64,000 nucleotides of DNA, from the NCBI GenBank assembly GCA_016935755.1, contig JAFGQI010000049.1, positions 1 to 64,000 on the forward strand. Direction: 5' to 3'. Under the pieces are notes generated by a model. That model had not been told where the DNA came from. It saw only the letters and a list, made by a program, of their open reading frames with translations, and made no database searches. Within the stretch, counting starts at the first letter, position 1; each line of letters opens with the position of its first letter. Below, in pieces: positions 8,440-16,426 of this stretch. A program made the translations under genes and the position numbers. This DNA comes from Anaerolineales bacterium (lineage in GTDB: Bacteria > Chloroflexota > Anaerolineae > Anaerolineales > UBA4823).

Positions 8440-10845
8440 CTATAATATCGGCGGGTAACCAGCGGGATCCACCTCGCCCATCATCTCATAAACTACGTCG
8501 AAGATCTGTTCGCTGTTCGGCTTAGACCAGTAATCGCCGTCCGAGCCATAAGCCGGGCGGTGGGGTTTGCCTGGCAGGGTGCGGGGCGGCGAATCCAGCC
8601 AGAAATAGCCGCCTTGCTTTTCGATCACCTCTTGCAGCATGTAGGCGCTGGTTCCGCCGGGGACATCTTCATCAATAAATAAAATCCGGCTGGTCTTTTT
8701 GAGCGATTCGACGATGCGCCCGTGGATGTCGAAAGGCAGCAGGGTCTGGACATCGATGACTTCGGCCCGGATGCCCACCTGGCTGAGCTTATCGGCGGCT
8801 TCCAGGGCGATCCGGCAGCAGGCGCCATAGGTCACCAGGCTGATATCCGAGCCCTCCTGCAGCACTTCAGGCACGCCCAGCGGCAGGGTGAACTCGCCAA
8901 TGTTATCCGGCAGGCGCTCTTTCAACCGGTAGCCATTCAGCACCTCCACCAGCAGGGCGGGTTCTTCGGCGTGCAGGAGCGTGTTGTAGAACCCGGCAGC
9001 CTGGGTCATATTGCGCGGCGTCAGCACATACATGCCGCGCACCAGGTGCAGGATGGCGGCCATTGGTGAGCCGGAATGCCAGATGCCCTCCAGGCGGTGG
9101 CCGCGCGTGCGCACAATCACGGGGGCTTTTTGCCCGCCCTTGGTGCGCCAGAGCAAGTTTGCCAGGTCGTCCGACATGAGCTGCAGGGCGTACAGCAGAT
9201 AGTCCAGGTATTGGATTTCGGCGATCGGGCGCAGACCGCGCAGCGCCATGCCGATGGCCTGGCCCAGGATGGTGGCCTCGCGGATGCCGGTGTCCGCCAC
9301 GCGCAGCGGGCCATACTTGGTCTGCAGACCGCGAAAGGCCTGGTTGACATCCCCCAGCCGGCCGACATCTTCGCCAAAAGCGACCAGCCGCGGCTCGCGC
9401 TGCAGGGCGGCGTCGAAGCAGGCGTTGAGCACCTCGAAGCCCATCAGGGTGGGGGAGCTTTCTGAATACACTGGCTTGATTTCAGGCACTTTCAGGGCTG
9501 AATCGGCGTTCGGGCTGTACAGGTGCGAGGCGTAGCGATCTTCGCTGGCGGCTTCCAGCCGTTTCTGCCAGTCAACCAGGGCCTGCCGGGCTGGAGTTTC
9601 CTCGCTGCGGACAAGCACAAGTGCTTCGTGCACGGCTGCGCTCAGGTCGCGCCGCAGTGGGGTGGGCAGGCTCAGCAGCCGGTCTCGAGTCTGGATCAAA
9701 GCGGGCTGTTGAGCGGAGTCTCTGGCGAGATTCTCCAGCAGGCTGGCAGCCTCCTGGCGGTCTTGCAGGATGGGCGAGAGGTAGGCCTCCCAGGCCCTTT
9801 TACGGGCCTCCTCGACCATCTGGCGGTCCTCTTCTTCCATCCTGTCCAGCTCTTCGATGCTGGCGACGCCCTGGGCAAGCATCCACAGGCGGAACTGCCT
9901 GACGCAGTCGAATTCGGCTTCCCAATCTAGTCGCTGGCGGGTCTTGTAGCGTTCGTGGCTGCCAGAGGTGGAGTGGCCCTGCGGTTGGGTCAGATCGTAG
10001 ACATGCACAATCGAGGGCATATGCTCCAGGCGAGCGACCTCAGCGGCTTTCTGGTAGGCTTCCAACAGGGCGGGGTAATCCCAGCCCGCCACGGTGTAGA
10101 TATCGAAGCCATCACAGCATTCCCCGGGCGGGCGGCGGAAGCCCATCAGCAGTTCGGAGATATTTTCCTTGGCGATCTGGTTTTCGTTGGCTACCGAGAT
10201 TCCGTATCCATCATCATAGATCGTCAGAATCGCCGGGCAGCGCAGCACACCGATAGCGTTGACCGATTCCCAGAACAGCCCCTCCGCCGCACTGGCGTTG
10301 CCGATGGTGGCAAAGGCGACCTCGTCGCCATCGTGCGAAAATTGGGTGAACTGCTTGAGCTCATCTAGCTGCCGGTACAGCTTGGAGGCGTAAGCCAGGC
10401 CGACCACGCGCGGCATTTGCGACCCGGTGGGGGAGACATCCGCTGACGAATTGGGCTGGGCGGTGAGGTCTTTCCAGCTGCCATCCTCATTCAGGCTGCG
10501 GCTGCCAAAATGCCCGTTCATGGCGCGACCAGCAGTGGCCGGGTCTGCCTGTACATCGGCGTGAGCGTAGAGCTGGGCGAAGAACTCCTGGATGGTGCTC
10601 ATCCCGGCGGCGAACATGAAGGTCTGGTCGCGGTAATAGCCCGAGCGCCAGTCGCCCGCCCGGAAAGTGCGCCCCATGGCCAGCTGGGGCAGCTCTTTGC
10701 CGTCGCCAAAGATGCCAAACTTGGCTTTGCCGCTCATCACCTCCCGCCGGCCAATGTAGCTGGCCTGGCGGCTCTGGTAGGCCAGGCGATAATCACGGAT
10801 GATCTCGGCGGTGGAAAGCGGCAGGCTGCCCTGGGGGTCTGTCAT
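8440..10845 (-). CDS. Fused alpha/beta 2-oxoacid dehydrogenase E1 (TPP-dependent)
   Basis: An 801-residue single chain joining the normally separate E1 alpha and beta subunits. The alpha half (to about residue 400) carries the TPP/Mg site as GNASAAEGLFWESVNAIG followed by YDDGYGIS. The beta half starts near LMGFEVLNACFDAALQREPR and has VAFGEDVG, ADTGIREATILGQAIGMALR and the C-terminal transketolase domain (VLFIDEDVPGGTSAYMLQEV). It decarboxylates a 2-oxo acid and reductively acylates the lipoyl arm of E2. Fused E1 chains are known, for example in Bacteroidota. It is the first gene of the E1-E2-E3 operon; GAAGGAG precedes the ATG and a TATAAT box lies 34 bases upstream. Confidence 0.92.
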   Translation of the reverse strand: MTDPQGSLPLSTAEIIRDYRLAYQSRQASYIGRREVMSGKAKFGIFGDGKELPQLAMGRTFRAGDWRSGYYRDQTFMFAAGMSTIQEFFAQLYAHADVQADPATAGRAMNGHFGSRSLNEDGSWKDLTAQPNSSADVSPTGSQMPRVVGLAYASKLYRQLDELKQFTQFSHDGDEVAFATIGNASAAEGLFWESVNAIGVLRCPAILTIYDDGYGISVANENQIAKENISELLMGFRRPPGECCDGFDIYTVAGWDYPALLEAYQKAAEVARLEHMPSIVHVYDLTQPQGHSTSGSHERYKTRQRLDWEAEFDCVRQFRLWMLAQGVASIEELDRMEEEDRQMVEEARKRAWEAYLSPILQDRQEAASLLENLARDSAQQPALIQTRDRLLSLPTPLRRDLSAAVHEALVLVRSEETPARQALVDWQKRLEAASEDRYASHLYSPNADSALKVPEIKPVYSESSPTLMGFEVLNACFDAALQREPRLVAFGEDVGRLGDVNQAFRGLQTKYGPLRVADTGIREATILGQAIGMALRGLRPIAEIQYLDYLLYALQLMSDDLANLLWRTKGGQKAPVIVRTRGHRLEGIWHSGSPMAAILHLVRGMYVLTPRNMTQAAGFYNTLLHAEEPALLVEVLNGYRLKERLPDNIGEFTLPLGVPEVLQEGSDISLVTYGACCRIALEAADKLSQVGIRAEVIDVQTLLPFDIHGRIVESLKKTSRILFIDEDVPGGTSAYMLQEVIEKQGGYFWLDSPPRTLPGKPHRPAYGSDGDYWSKPNSEQIFDVVYEMMGEVDPAGYPPIL

Positions 10846-10878
10846 GACGGCTCCTTCTAATCGGGTATTTGTGGTCTA

Positions 10879-10884
10879 ATTATA
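10879..10884 (-). promoter_or_regulatory. Probable -10 box of the 2-oxoacid dehydrogenase operon
   Basis: On the minus strand a perfect TATAAT occupies 10884-10879, about 34 bases before the E1 start codon. The hexamer 17 bases upstream (AATAAG) is a poor -35. This would give a 5' leader of about 25 bases containing the GAAGGAG ribosome-binding site. Confidence 0.5.
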
Positions 10885-10983
10885 CCTGTGTTGTAGTAAT
10901 CCTTATTGATTTTGTCTAAATTTTCATCTAGGATAAATGTCCCATTGTTCCACCTGTGCAGGTGCGCGAGAATTTATGGATGG

Positions 10984-11026
10984 TTTGGGGTGTTTGGGCG
11001 GGTACAGCCCGCCCAAACACCCCCAT
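10984..11026. repeat. Dispersed palindromic repeat, copy 1
   Basis: A perfect 16-base-pair inverted repeat, GGGGTGTTTGGGCGGG (10987-11002) and its complement (11008-11023), separated by the loop TACAG. The flanks TTT and CAT are shared with a diverged copy at 41701-41742. It lies 19 bases upstream of the next gene, ahead of its AAGGAG ribosome-binding site, so it would be in that gene's leader. It lacks a following T-run, which argues against a simple terminator. Confidence 0.7.
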
Positions 11027-11044
11027 TGATAAGGAGCAGGGCAA

Positions 11045-11992
11045 ATGAAAATCAAATGGTTGAAGATCATGGGGCTGGCAGCGCTGACTGCCTGTCTGCT
11101 GACCGGGGCGGCCTGGGCTAACTCGAATGCGCCAGCCAATCCTCTGGCCGATCATTTTATATTTTTCCCGGCTGTCCAGCAAAAAGTACCTGCCGCAGCG
11201 CTTGAGCCGCTGGTGGTCAACCATTTGCACACGGATGCCGGCGACATCCCGGATTACTGGATCGAGCAGGCGCGCAAATATGTAGTGCATTATGCCCACA
11301 CCTCGCATGGCAGCCAGGTGCTCACCGGGCTGGATTGGCTCGAATCGCGTGACGCCCGCTTCAACGTGGATATCCAGGCCAATGGCAGCGTGGTGCTGCC
11401 TGGCGACACTACCGCATTACGTGTGTACGATGGTAATAATTATTCCGGCAGCACCTATATTACTCCTGACATGTATTGGGAAAGTGCAAGCGGGATGGAC
11501 CACACCCGCAGCGTGGCCAATACCAGCTGGTTCGATTTCTCGCTATGGACCTGGTGCGGGCAGATGTCCTATTACAGCGATGAACAGATTCAAGACTATA
11601 TCGATGTGATGGACCAGTTCGAGGGCGAATACACGGACATGCGCTTTATCTACTACACCGGTCATACCGACGGCTCGGCCCCTGGCAGCGATCTGTGGCG
11701 GCACAATGACCTGGTGCGCCAGTATGTCCAGGACAACCAGAAGGTGCTGTTCGATTTCGCCGATATCGAAAGCTACACCCCTTCAGGCACGTTTTATCCG
11801 ACGGCGACGGATTCTTGCGGCTGGTGCGCGGGGTGGTGCGCCGCCCACCCGGCCAATTTCGAATGCCAGGATCTGCCCGCCACGGATTCGGAGTGCGCCC
11901 ATACCCACGGATTGCAGTGCACCCTCAAGGGCCAGGCCTTCTGGTGGCTGATGGCGCGGATGGCGGGGTGGGACGGTAATCCGTCGCAGTAG
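11045..11992 (+). CDS. Secreted protein of unknown function, cysteine-rich C-terminus
   Basis: A 315-residue protein with a signal peptide (MKIKWLKIMGLAALTACLLT, cleavage probably after AAWA). No family is recognised with certainty. The body has VHYAHTSHGSQVLTGLDWL, FIYYTGHTDG and LFDFADIESY blocks that remind me of secreted SGNH-type hydrolase-like proteins, but a GDSL block is not present. The C-terminus carries a cysteine cluster (CGWCAGWC, then single Cys residues) followed by CAHTHGLQCTLKGQAFWWL, which could bind metal or form disulfides. AAGGAG precedes the ATG. A palindromic repeat lies directly upstream. Confidence 0.6.
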   Translation: MKIKWLKIMGLAALTACLLTGAAWANSNAPANPLADHFIFFPAVQQKVPAAALEPLVVNHLHTDAGDIPDYWIEQARKYVVHYAHTSHGSQVLTGLDWLESRDARFNVDIQANGSVVLPGDTTALRVYDGNNYSGSTYITPDMYWESASGMDHTRSVANTSWFDFSLWTWCGQMSYYSDEQIQDYIDVMDQFEGEYTDMRFIYYTGHTDGSAPGSDLWRHNDLVRQYVQDNQKVLFDFADIESYTPSGTFYPTATDSCGWCAGWCAAHPANFECQDLPATDSECAHTHGLQCTLKGQAFWWLMARMAGWDGNPSQ

Positions 11993-12004
11993 GTTGTATA
12001 TTTT

Positions 12005-12013
12005 TGTTATAAT
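12005..12013 (+). promoter_or_regulatory. Extended -10 promoter, probably leaderless
   Basis: TGTTATAAT is a perfect extended -10 element (TG-N-TATAAT). It ends six bases before the ATG at 12020, so transcription would start at or next to the start codon, giving a leaderless mRNA. There is no ribosome-binding site. Confidence 0.6.
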
Positions 12014-12019
12014 CCACGC

Positions 12020-12904
12020 ATGAATATTCGTTTGAGGCGGGCTATTCGACTGTTCTTGCAGAGAGCGGTGGGCCGGTATGGGTATCATCTATATCATGAA
12101 AGTGTGAACCCGCTTATCTCATGGGACTACCCCCAAAAGGAATGGATCATCTGTAACTTTTGCGGTACGGTGTTTCATCGTGCATCGGTAAATCATTCGG
12201 AATTTCTTGCCTGTCCGAATTGCGATGCCATTGCTCGTGAACGGGTAGCATATCAATGCATTCTGAACGAAATATATCGAAGGTTTGGTGTTGCTCGTTT
12301 ATTTATCGGGCAATCCAACGAATTATCCCAGTGGAAAATGCTGGAATGTTCCCCTCGGCATAACGATACACGCCGAAAAATCTATCAGGATACATTTGGA
12401 CATTATCTGGCTTCGGATTTTGATCTGCGCACGCACCGGGCAGATATAAAAATCGACCTGACCAACCAGGATGATATCTCGCAATTTCCGGAGGCATTTG
12501 ATCTGATCTTGTGCTCTCATGTTCTTGAGCATATTCCGGATTACAAACAGGCATTGCAGAATTTGCATTTTATGCTGGCACCTGGTGGCTTATTGATTCT
12601 CCAGGTACCTTTACTAGAAGGGGAGTATACCCCGGTTACCTGGGAAGAATTCCATGCCGATAACACCCCTGTGTTTCACCGCTTTAGTTTCGACCTGTTG
12701 CTGGACCTGGATAGTTTTTTTAGCCAAGCGACTGCCGTTGTTGGTCGGCTGAAATTTAGAATCAGGTCGCCAGAAATCGCTAAAAACAAGTATGACTTTC
12801 TGAACAAGAATCAAGAGCGCTGCCTGATATTGGGCGCGCAGCTCTCCCGGTATTATGGTCTGGGTGCGCCGGATTTGTGCGATGCTTTTATTGCCTATAA
12901 ATAA
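12020..12904 (+). CDS. Class I SAM-dependent methyltransferase with N-terminal zinc ribbon
   Basis: A 294-residue protein. Near residues 40-75 two CXXC knuckles (CNFCGTVF and CPNCDAIARE) form a probable zinc ribbon. The methyltransferase domain follows, with a Rossmann core around MLECSPRHND, acidic strand KIDLTNQDD, motif FDLILCSHVLEHIPD and PGGLLILQVPL. The substrate is unknown; related proteins occur in polysaccharide and secondary-metabolite loci. The base composition is visibly more AT-rich than its neighbours, which hints at horizontal acquisition (inference). It lies 27 bases after the secreted protein gene but has its own promoter, and a terminator follows. Confidence 0.78.
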   Translation: MNIRLRRAIRLFLQRAVGRYGYHLYHESVNPLISWDYPQKEWIICNFCGTVFHRASVNHSEFLACPNCDAIARERVAYQCILNEIYRRFGVARLFIGQSNELSQWKMLECSPRHNDTRRKIYQDTFGHYLASDFDLRTHRADIKIDLTNQDDISQFPEAFDLILCSHVLEHIPDYKQALQNLHFMLAPGGLLILQVPLLEGEYTPVTWEEFHADNTPVFHRFSFDLLLDLDSFFSQATAVVGRLKFRIRSPEIAKNKYDFLNKNQERCLILGAQLSRYYGLGAPDLCDAFIAYK

Positions 12905-12920
12905 AATGTAATAGAAATAA

Positions 12921-12954
12921 CCGCCAGGGAGTGGACACAACGTCTCCCTGGCGG
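12921..12954. terminator. Bidirectional hairpin between convergent genes
   Basis: CCGCCAGGGAG (12921-12931) pairs perfectly with CTCCCTGGCGG (12944-12954) across a 12-base loop. It lies between the methyltransferase stop (12904) and the stop of the minus-strand oxidoreductase (12987). T-runs are poor on both sides, so efficiency is uncertain. Confidence 0.6.
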
Positions 12955-12986
12955 CAGCATTTAATCTGTTGGATGGGATATTAGTT

Positions 12987-15005
12987 TTATGGCTCGATCT
13001 GTTGAGCCACAATCTCCGCAATATCCAGCACCGGCAGCTCGCTGTTGGCGTCCTTGCGGGCGTCGTCCAGCATGGTCAGGCAGAACGGGCAGGCTACTGC
13101 CAGGGCGCTGGCGCCGGCGGCAGCGGCCTCGCGGAAGCGGTTGGCGTTGACGCGCTCCTGCCCGTGCTCTTCCTCTTTCCACATCTGCGCGCCGCCCGCG
13201 CCGCAGCAGAAGGACTTGGCGCCGCTGCGCGGCATTTCCACCAGGCTGGCGCCTGTCCCTTGCAGCACCAGGCGGGGATCCTGGTAGACCTGGTTGTGGC
13301 GGCCCAGGTAGCACGGGTCATGGTAAGTCAGGCGGAGACCGCTGCCGTTCAGCTTCAGCTTCCCGGCGGCGATCAGTTCCTGGATGAACTGCGAATGGTG
13401 AACGACCTGATAGTGCCCGCCGAAGGCCGGGTACTCGTTCTTCAAGGTGTGCAGACAGTGCGGGCAGGTGGTGACGATCCGCTTGGGCTTGACCTCATTG
13501 AGAATCTCGACATTGGCGGTCGCCAGCCCGAAGAACAGATCTTCTTTGCCGGCGCGGCGGGCTGAGTCGCCGGTGCACTGCTCGGCTTCTCCCAGCACGG
13601 CGAAATTGACCCCCGCGGTGTGCAGGATGCGGGCGAAGGCCTGGGCGGTCTTCTGCGCACGCGCGTCGGTGGCAGGAGCGCAGCCCACCCACCACAGGAT
13701 ATCCGGCTCGGGGTTTTCATCGATGGTCGGCACATCCAGCCCCTCTGCCCATTTCATCCGGTCTGTGGGTGGGATGCCCCAGGGATTGGCCTGGCGCTCC
13801 ATGCCGCGGAAAGCGGTCTGCAGTTGGCGCGGGAAGGCGTTGTCCATCAAGACCAGGGCGCGGCGGATGTCCAAAATATCGCGCATCGGCTCGTTGTTCA
13901 CCGGGCAGATATCGATGCAGGCGCCGCAGGAGGTGCAGGCCCACACGGCTTCTGCCGGGATGGCAAATTCGGTCAGCGGCTGGGAGCTTGGCTCGCCAGC
14001 GGCGATCCGCCCACCCTCGAAGTTGAGCAGATAACGCTTGTTGATCTCCAGCGCGGCTGGGGAAAGCACCTTGCCGGTGTTATACGCCGGGCACATCTCC
14101 TGGCAGCGGTAGCACATAATACAGGCATAGGAGTCCATCAGCTGCTCCCAGCCCAGGTCTTCCAGACGGCTGGCGCCGAACTGCTCGATGCTTTCATCAT
14201 CGAAATCCAGCTTTCCGAGTTCGCCGATTGAACGCCGCTCTGGCTTGAGCAGGAAATTGAGCGGGGTTATGATCAGGTGGATATGCTTGGAATACAGGAA
14301 GTAGGGGATGAAGGCCAGAATGGAGCCCAAAGCCAACCAGAAGGCGAGATGCTCGCCAACCACCAGGCTGGTTTCGCTGAGGCCGCCCCACAGGTTGGAG
14401 ACCAGGGTGGCAAAGGGCTGCCAGACATCGGGTCCATCTTTAGCGACCAGGAAGGTTTGCCCCAAAAATCGCGAGCCGACATGAAAAATGATGAAGCTGC
14501 CCACGATGGCTGAGTCGCGCAGGATGCCAAAGCGGGCTTTCGGGTGCAGCAGAACATCCTGACGGGCAGTAAGGACAGGGGAGCGAAGCACAAACCGCCG
14601 CACCAGCATGGCTGCCATGCTGACAATCCCTGCCACGCTGAGCAGGTCAGCGATCAGGCGGTAGATCTTACCAATCGCCGTGTCCTGGCCCAGGAAATAA
14701 AAGTCGGGGATGTAACCTTGCAGCACATCCCCGACATTGACCAGCATGTAAAAAAGAAACGCCCAGGCGATAAACGCATGCAGCAGACTAGGCCCCAGGC
14801 GCAGCCGGAAGGTCGGCTGCAGGCTGGCGACTTTGACCAGCACGGCCAGCAGCCGTTTGCGGGCTAACTGCCAATCGATCTTACCTTTGCCGCGTTTCAG
14901 TATCCCACTGATGCGCATGAAAGCCCGGTATGCCGCATACAACGATCCCAATGCAGCCAATGCAAACAAGATTTTCTCGATGAGTGTAAGCATGGTCCCT
15001 CCCAA
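12987..15005 (-). CDS. Membrane iron-sulfur oxidoreductase (HdrD/FadF-like; candidate ETF:menaquinone oxidoreductase)
   Basis: A 672-residue protein in three parts. The first ~270 residues are a NarI-like membrane domain with about six helices (ALAALGSLYAAYRAFM, LHAFIAWAFLFYMLVNVG, SVAGIVSMAAMLV and others). Then come two [4Fe-4S] ferredoxin motifs, CIMCYRCQEMCPAYN and CTSCGACIDICPVNN. Last are two cysteine-rich CCG domains (VGCAPATDARAQ, CTGD, CPHC; then YHDPCYLGRHN, FCCGAGGAQMW, CPFC). This is the architecture of FadF/EtfD-like proteins thought to pass electrons from electron-transfer flavoprotein to menaquinone. No etfAB is in the window, but menA and a thiolase are. HdrD-type heterodisulfide reductase activity is the alternative. 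Confidence 0.78.
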   Translation of the reverse strand: MGGTMLTLIEKILFALAALGSLYAAYRAFMRISGILKRGKGKIDWQLARKRLLAVLVKVASLQPTFRLRLGPSLLHAFIAWAFLFYMLVNVGDVLQGYIPDFYFLGQDTAIGKIYRLIADLLSVAGIVSMAAMLVRRFVLRSPVLTARQDVLLHPKARFGILRDSAIVGSFIIFHVGSRFLGQTFLVAKDGPDVWQPFATLVSNLWGGLSETSLVVGEHLAFWLALGSILAFIPYFLYSKHIHLIITPLNFLLKPERRSIGELGKLDFDDESIEQFGASRLEDLGWEQLMDSYACIMCYRCQEMCPAYNTGKVLSPAALEINKRYLLNFEGGRIAAGEPSSQPLTEFAIPAEAVWACTSCGACIDICPVNNEPMRDILDIRRALVLMDNAFPRQLQTAFRGMERQANPWGIPPTDRMKWAEGLDVPTIDENPEPDILWWVGCAPATDARAQKTAQAFARILHTAGVNFAVLGEAEQCTGDSARRAGKEDLFFGLATANVEILNEVKPKRIVTTCPHCLHTLKNEYPAFGGHYQVVHHSQFIQELIAAGKLKLNGSGLRLTYHDPCYLGRHNQVYQDPRLVLQGTGASLVEMPRSGAKSFCCGAGGAQMWKEEEHGQERVNANRFREAAAAGASALAVACPFCLTMLDDARKDANSELPVLDIAEIVAQQIEP

Positions 15006-15101
15006 AGCGATATGTATGGATCGATAACACTGGCCCTAAATTGGTCCATCCCCTGAAGCTGTTTCTACTGAAAGTTTACCATAGGCATGGATGAGATGCA
15101 A

Positions 15102-15134
15102 TAAAAAACCCCCGGAGCAGTTGAACTCCGGGGG
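15102..15134 (-). terminator. Rho-independent terminator of the L,D-transpeptidase gene
   Basis: On the minus strand CCCCCGGAG and CTCCGGGGG (arms 15126-15134 and 15109-15117) form a nine-base-pair stem with an eight-base loop. A run of six T (15103-15108, reading TTTTTTAT) follows. It begins six bases after the stop codon at 15141. Confidence 0.85.
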
Positions 15135-15140
15135 ATGTGA

Positions 15141-16325
15141 TCAGAAGCCGATCGAACCGTACAGTTTTGGATCGGTGGGGGTTTGGCCGCTTGGGTCCCA
15201 AACGTAGACCCAATCCCCTGCTACAGCCCAGTTGAACAGCCAGTGGGCGTCGCCAACAGTCAGGTTGATGCAGCCATGCGACTGGACAAAGCCCATCTTG
15301 GCGCGCCAATAAGCCCCATGCAGGGCGCGCGGCCCATCGTAGTACATCGTCCAGGGCACATCTTCCAGATAATAGGCCAGCCCGCCCGATTCGGATGCGC
15401 CGCGCATGGGAGTCTTCTCCAGCTTGGTCTGGATCTGGAAGACGCCGGGTTGAGTCCAGAATGGGTCAGCGCCGCTGGCGATGATGGTGGCGAATACCAA
15501 TTGGCGCCGCTCATAGACCGCCAGGGTCTGCTCAAAAAGATTGACTTCGATCCAACGATCGCCGGTCACGCCAGCTGGTGGGGTGGTATTGGGAGTGACA
15601 CGGGCGATATATTTTTGGGGAACCCACTCCTCCGGACTGATCATGTACCAGATCTCTTCGCCCACTTTTTCCTCCCCATAAACAGGGACGATATCGTATA
15701 GATTCAGGATGCGACCGGTGTAGTCGGCGGTTTGATTGCCGGGGGTGCGTTTGGTTTGCAGCGGCTCGGAGACCCAATAGGTCAGCACCCAGCCAAAGGC
15801 ATGCAGCGGTGCGCGGCTGAAGGTCACGCCTCGCGAAGCTGGCAGCACCCCAAGGCGCGATAGGTCCGCCCCTACCATCCACTGGTTTGGGCCAACCTGG
15901 TACAGCTTGCGGTTGTTGATCTGAGTTTCATCCGTATAGGAGACGAAAACGAACTCCCCGTTCAGCTTTTGGGCAGCGCTCTTGCGGTTGTTCTTGGACG
16001 CTTCGTCCAAAGAACCGTAGATCGGCGCGCCCTGCGTCTGCACCTCGGCGTAGCGCACATCCACCTGGCTCAAAGCTGGATCGATGGGGCCGACTGCCAG
16101 GGGCAGCAGGGGAAAAGTCAGGCCTTTTCGAGCCATCTGGGTCAGGTAGCTGGACGGCCCAGCAGGAATGCAGTCGAGCGGGTTGGTCAGGTATATCCCC
16201 GGCAGGCATAAGACCACCGGGCTGCTGTGGGTTTGAGACTGCGAGGCAGCCGCAGGCATCCAGATTGACTGGTTGCCCAGGAGAATCGAGACGAGTGAGA
16301 TGATTGAGAACAGCATTCGCTTCAT
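15141..16325 (-). CDS. L,D-transpeptidase (YkuD domain), exported
   Basis: A 394-residue protein with a signal peptide (MKRMLFSIISLVSILLG, cleaved near PAAASQ). The C-terminal YkuD domain holds the active site ALHGAYWRAKMGFVQSHGCI followed by NL, with catalytic Cys in SHGCIN and the paired His. These enzymes make 3-3 cross-links in peptidoglycan or attach proteins to it, outside the membrane. The middle third (WYMISPEEWVPQKYIA) looks like an SH3-type segment. It is a single gene with its own -10 box and terminator. The upstream box is seven bases from the ATG and there is no clear ribosome-binding site, so the transcript may be leaderless. Confidence 0.88.
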   Translation of the reverse strand: MKRMLFSIISLVSILLGNQSIWMPAAASQSQTHSSPVVLCLPGIYLTNPLDCIPAGPSSYLTQMARKGLTFPLLPLAVGPIDPALSQVDVRYAEVQTQGAPIYGSLDEASKNNRKSAAQKLNGEFVFVSYTDETQINNRKLYQVGPNQWMVGADLSRLGVLPASRGVTFSRAPLHAFGWVLTYWVSEPLQTKRTPGNQTADYTGRILNLYDIVPVYGEEKVGEEIWYMISPEEWVPQKYIARVTPNTTPPAGVTGDRWIEVNLFEQTLAVYERRQLVFATIIASGADPFWTQPGVFQIQTKLEKTPMRGASESGGLAYYLEDVPWTMYYDGPRALHGAYWRAKMGFVQSHGCINLTVGDAHWLFNWAVAGDWVYVWDPSGQTPTDPKLYGSIGF

Positions 16326-16332
16326 GGGAAAG

Positions 16333-16338
16333 ATTATA
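16333..16338 (-). promoter_or_regulatory. -10 box of the L,D-transpeptidase gene, probably leaderless
   Basis: TATAAT on the minus strand ends seven bases before the A of the start codon (16325), the distance expected if transcription starts at the codon itself. No convincing -35 is seen. Confidence 0.5.
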
Positions 16339-16426
16339 GCGCATTTTTGTCCGATTTAGGCAGGTGGAGGGGAGCGTCCCCAGGTTCGTCTGGTTTCGAG
16401 TAAAATTGATGCCTGGTTGTCAGGAT

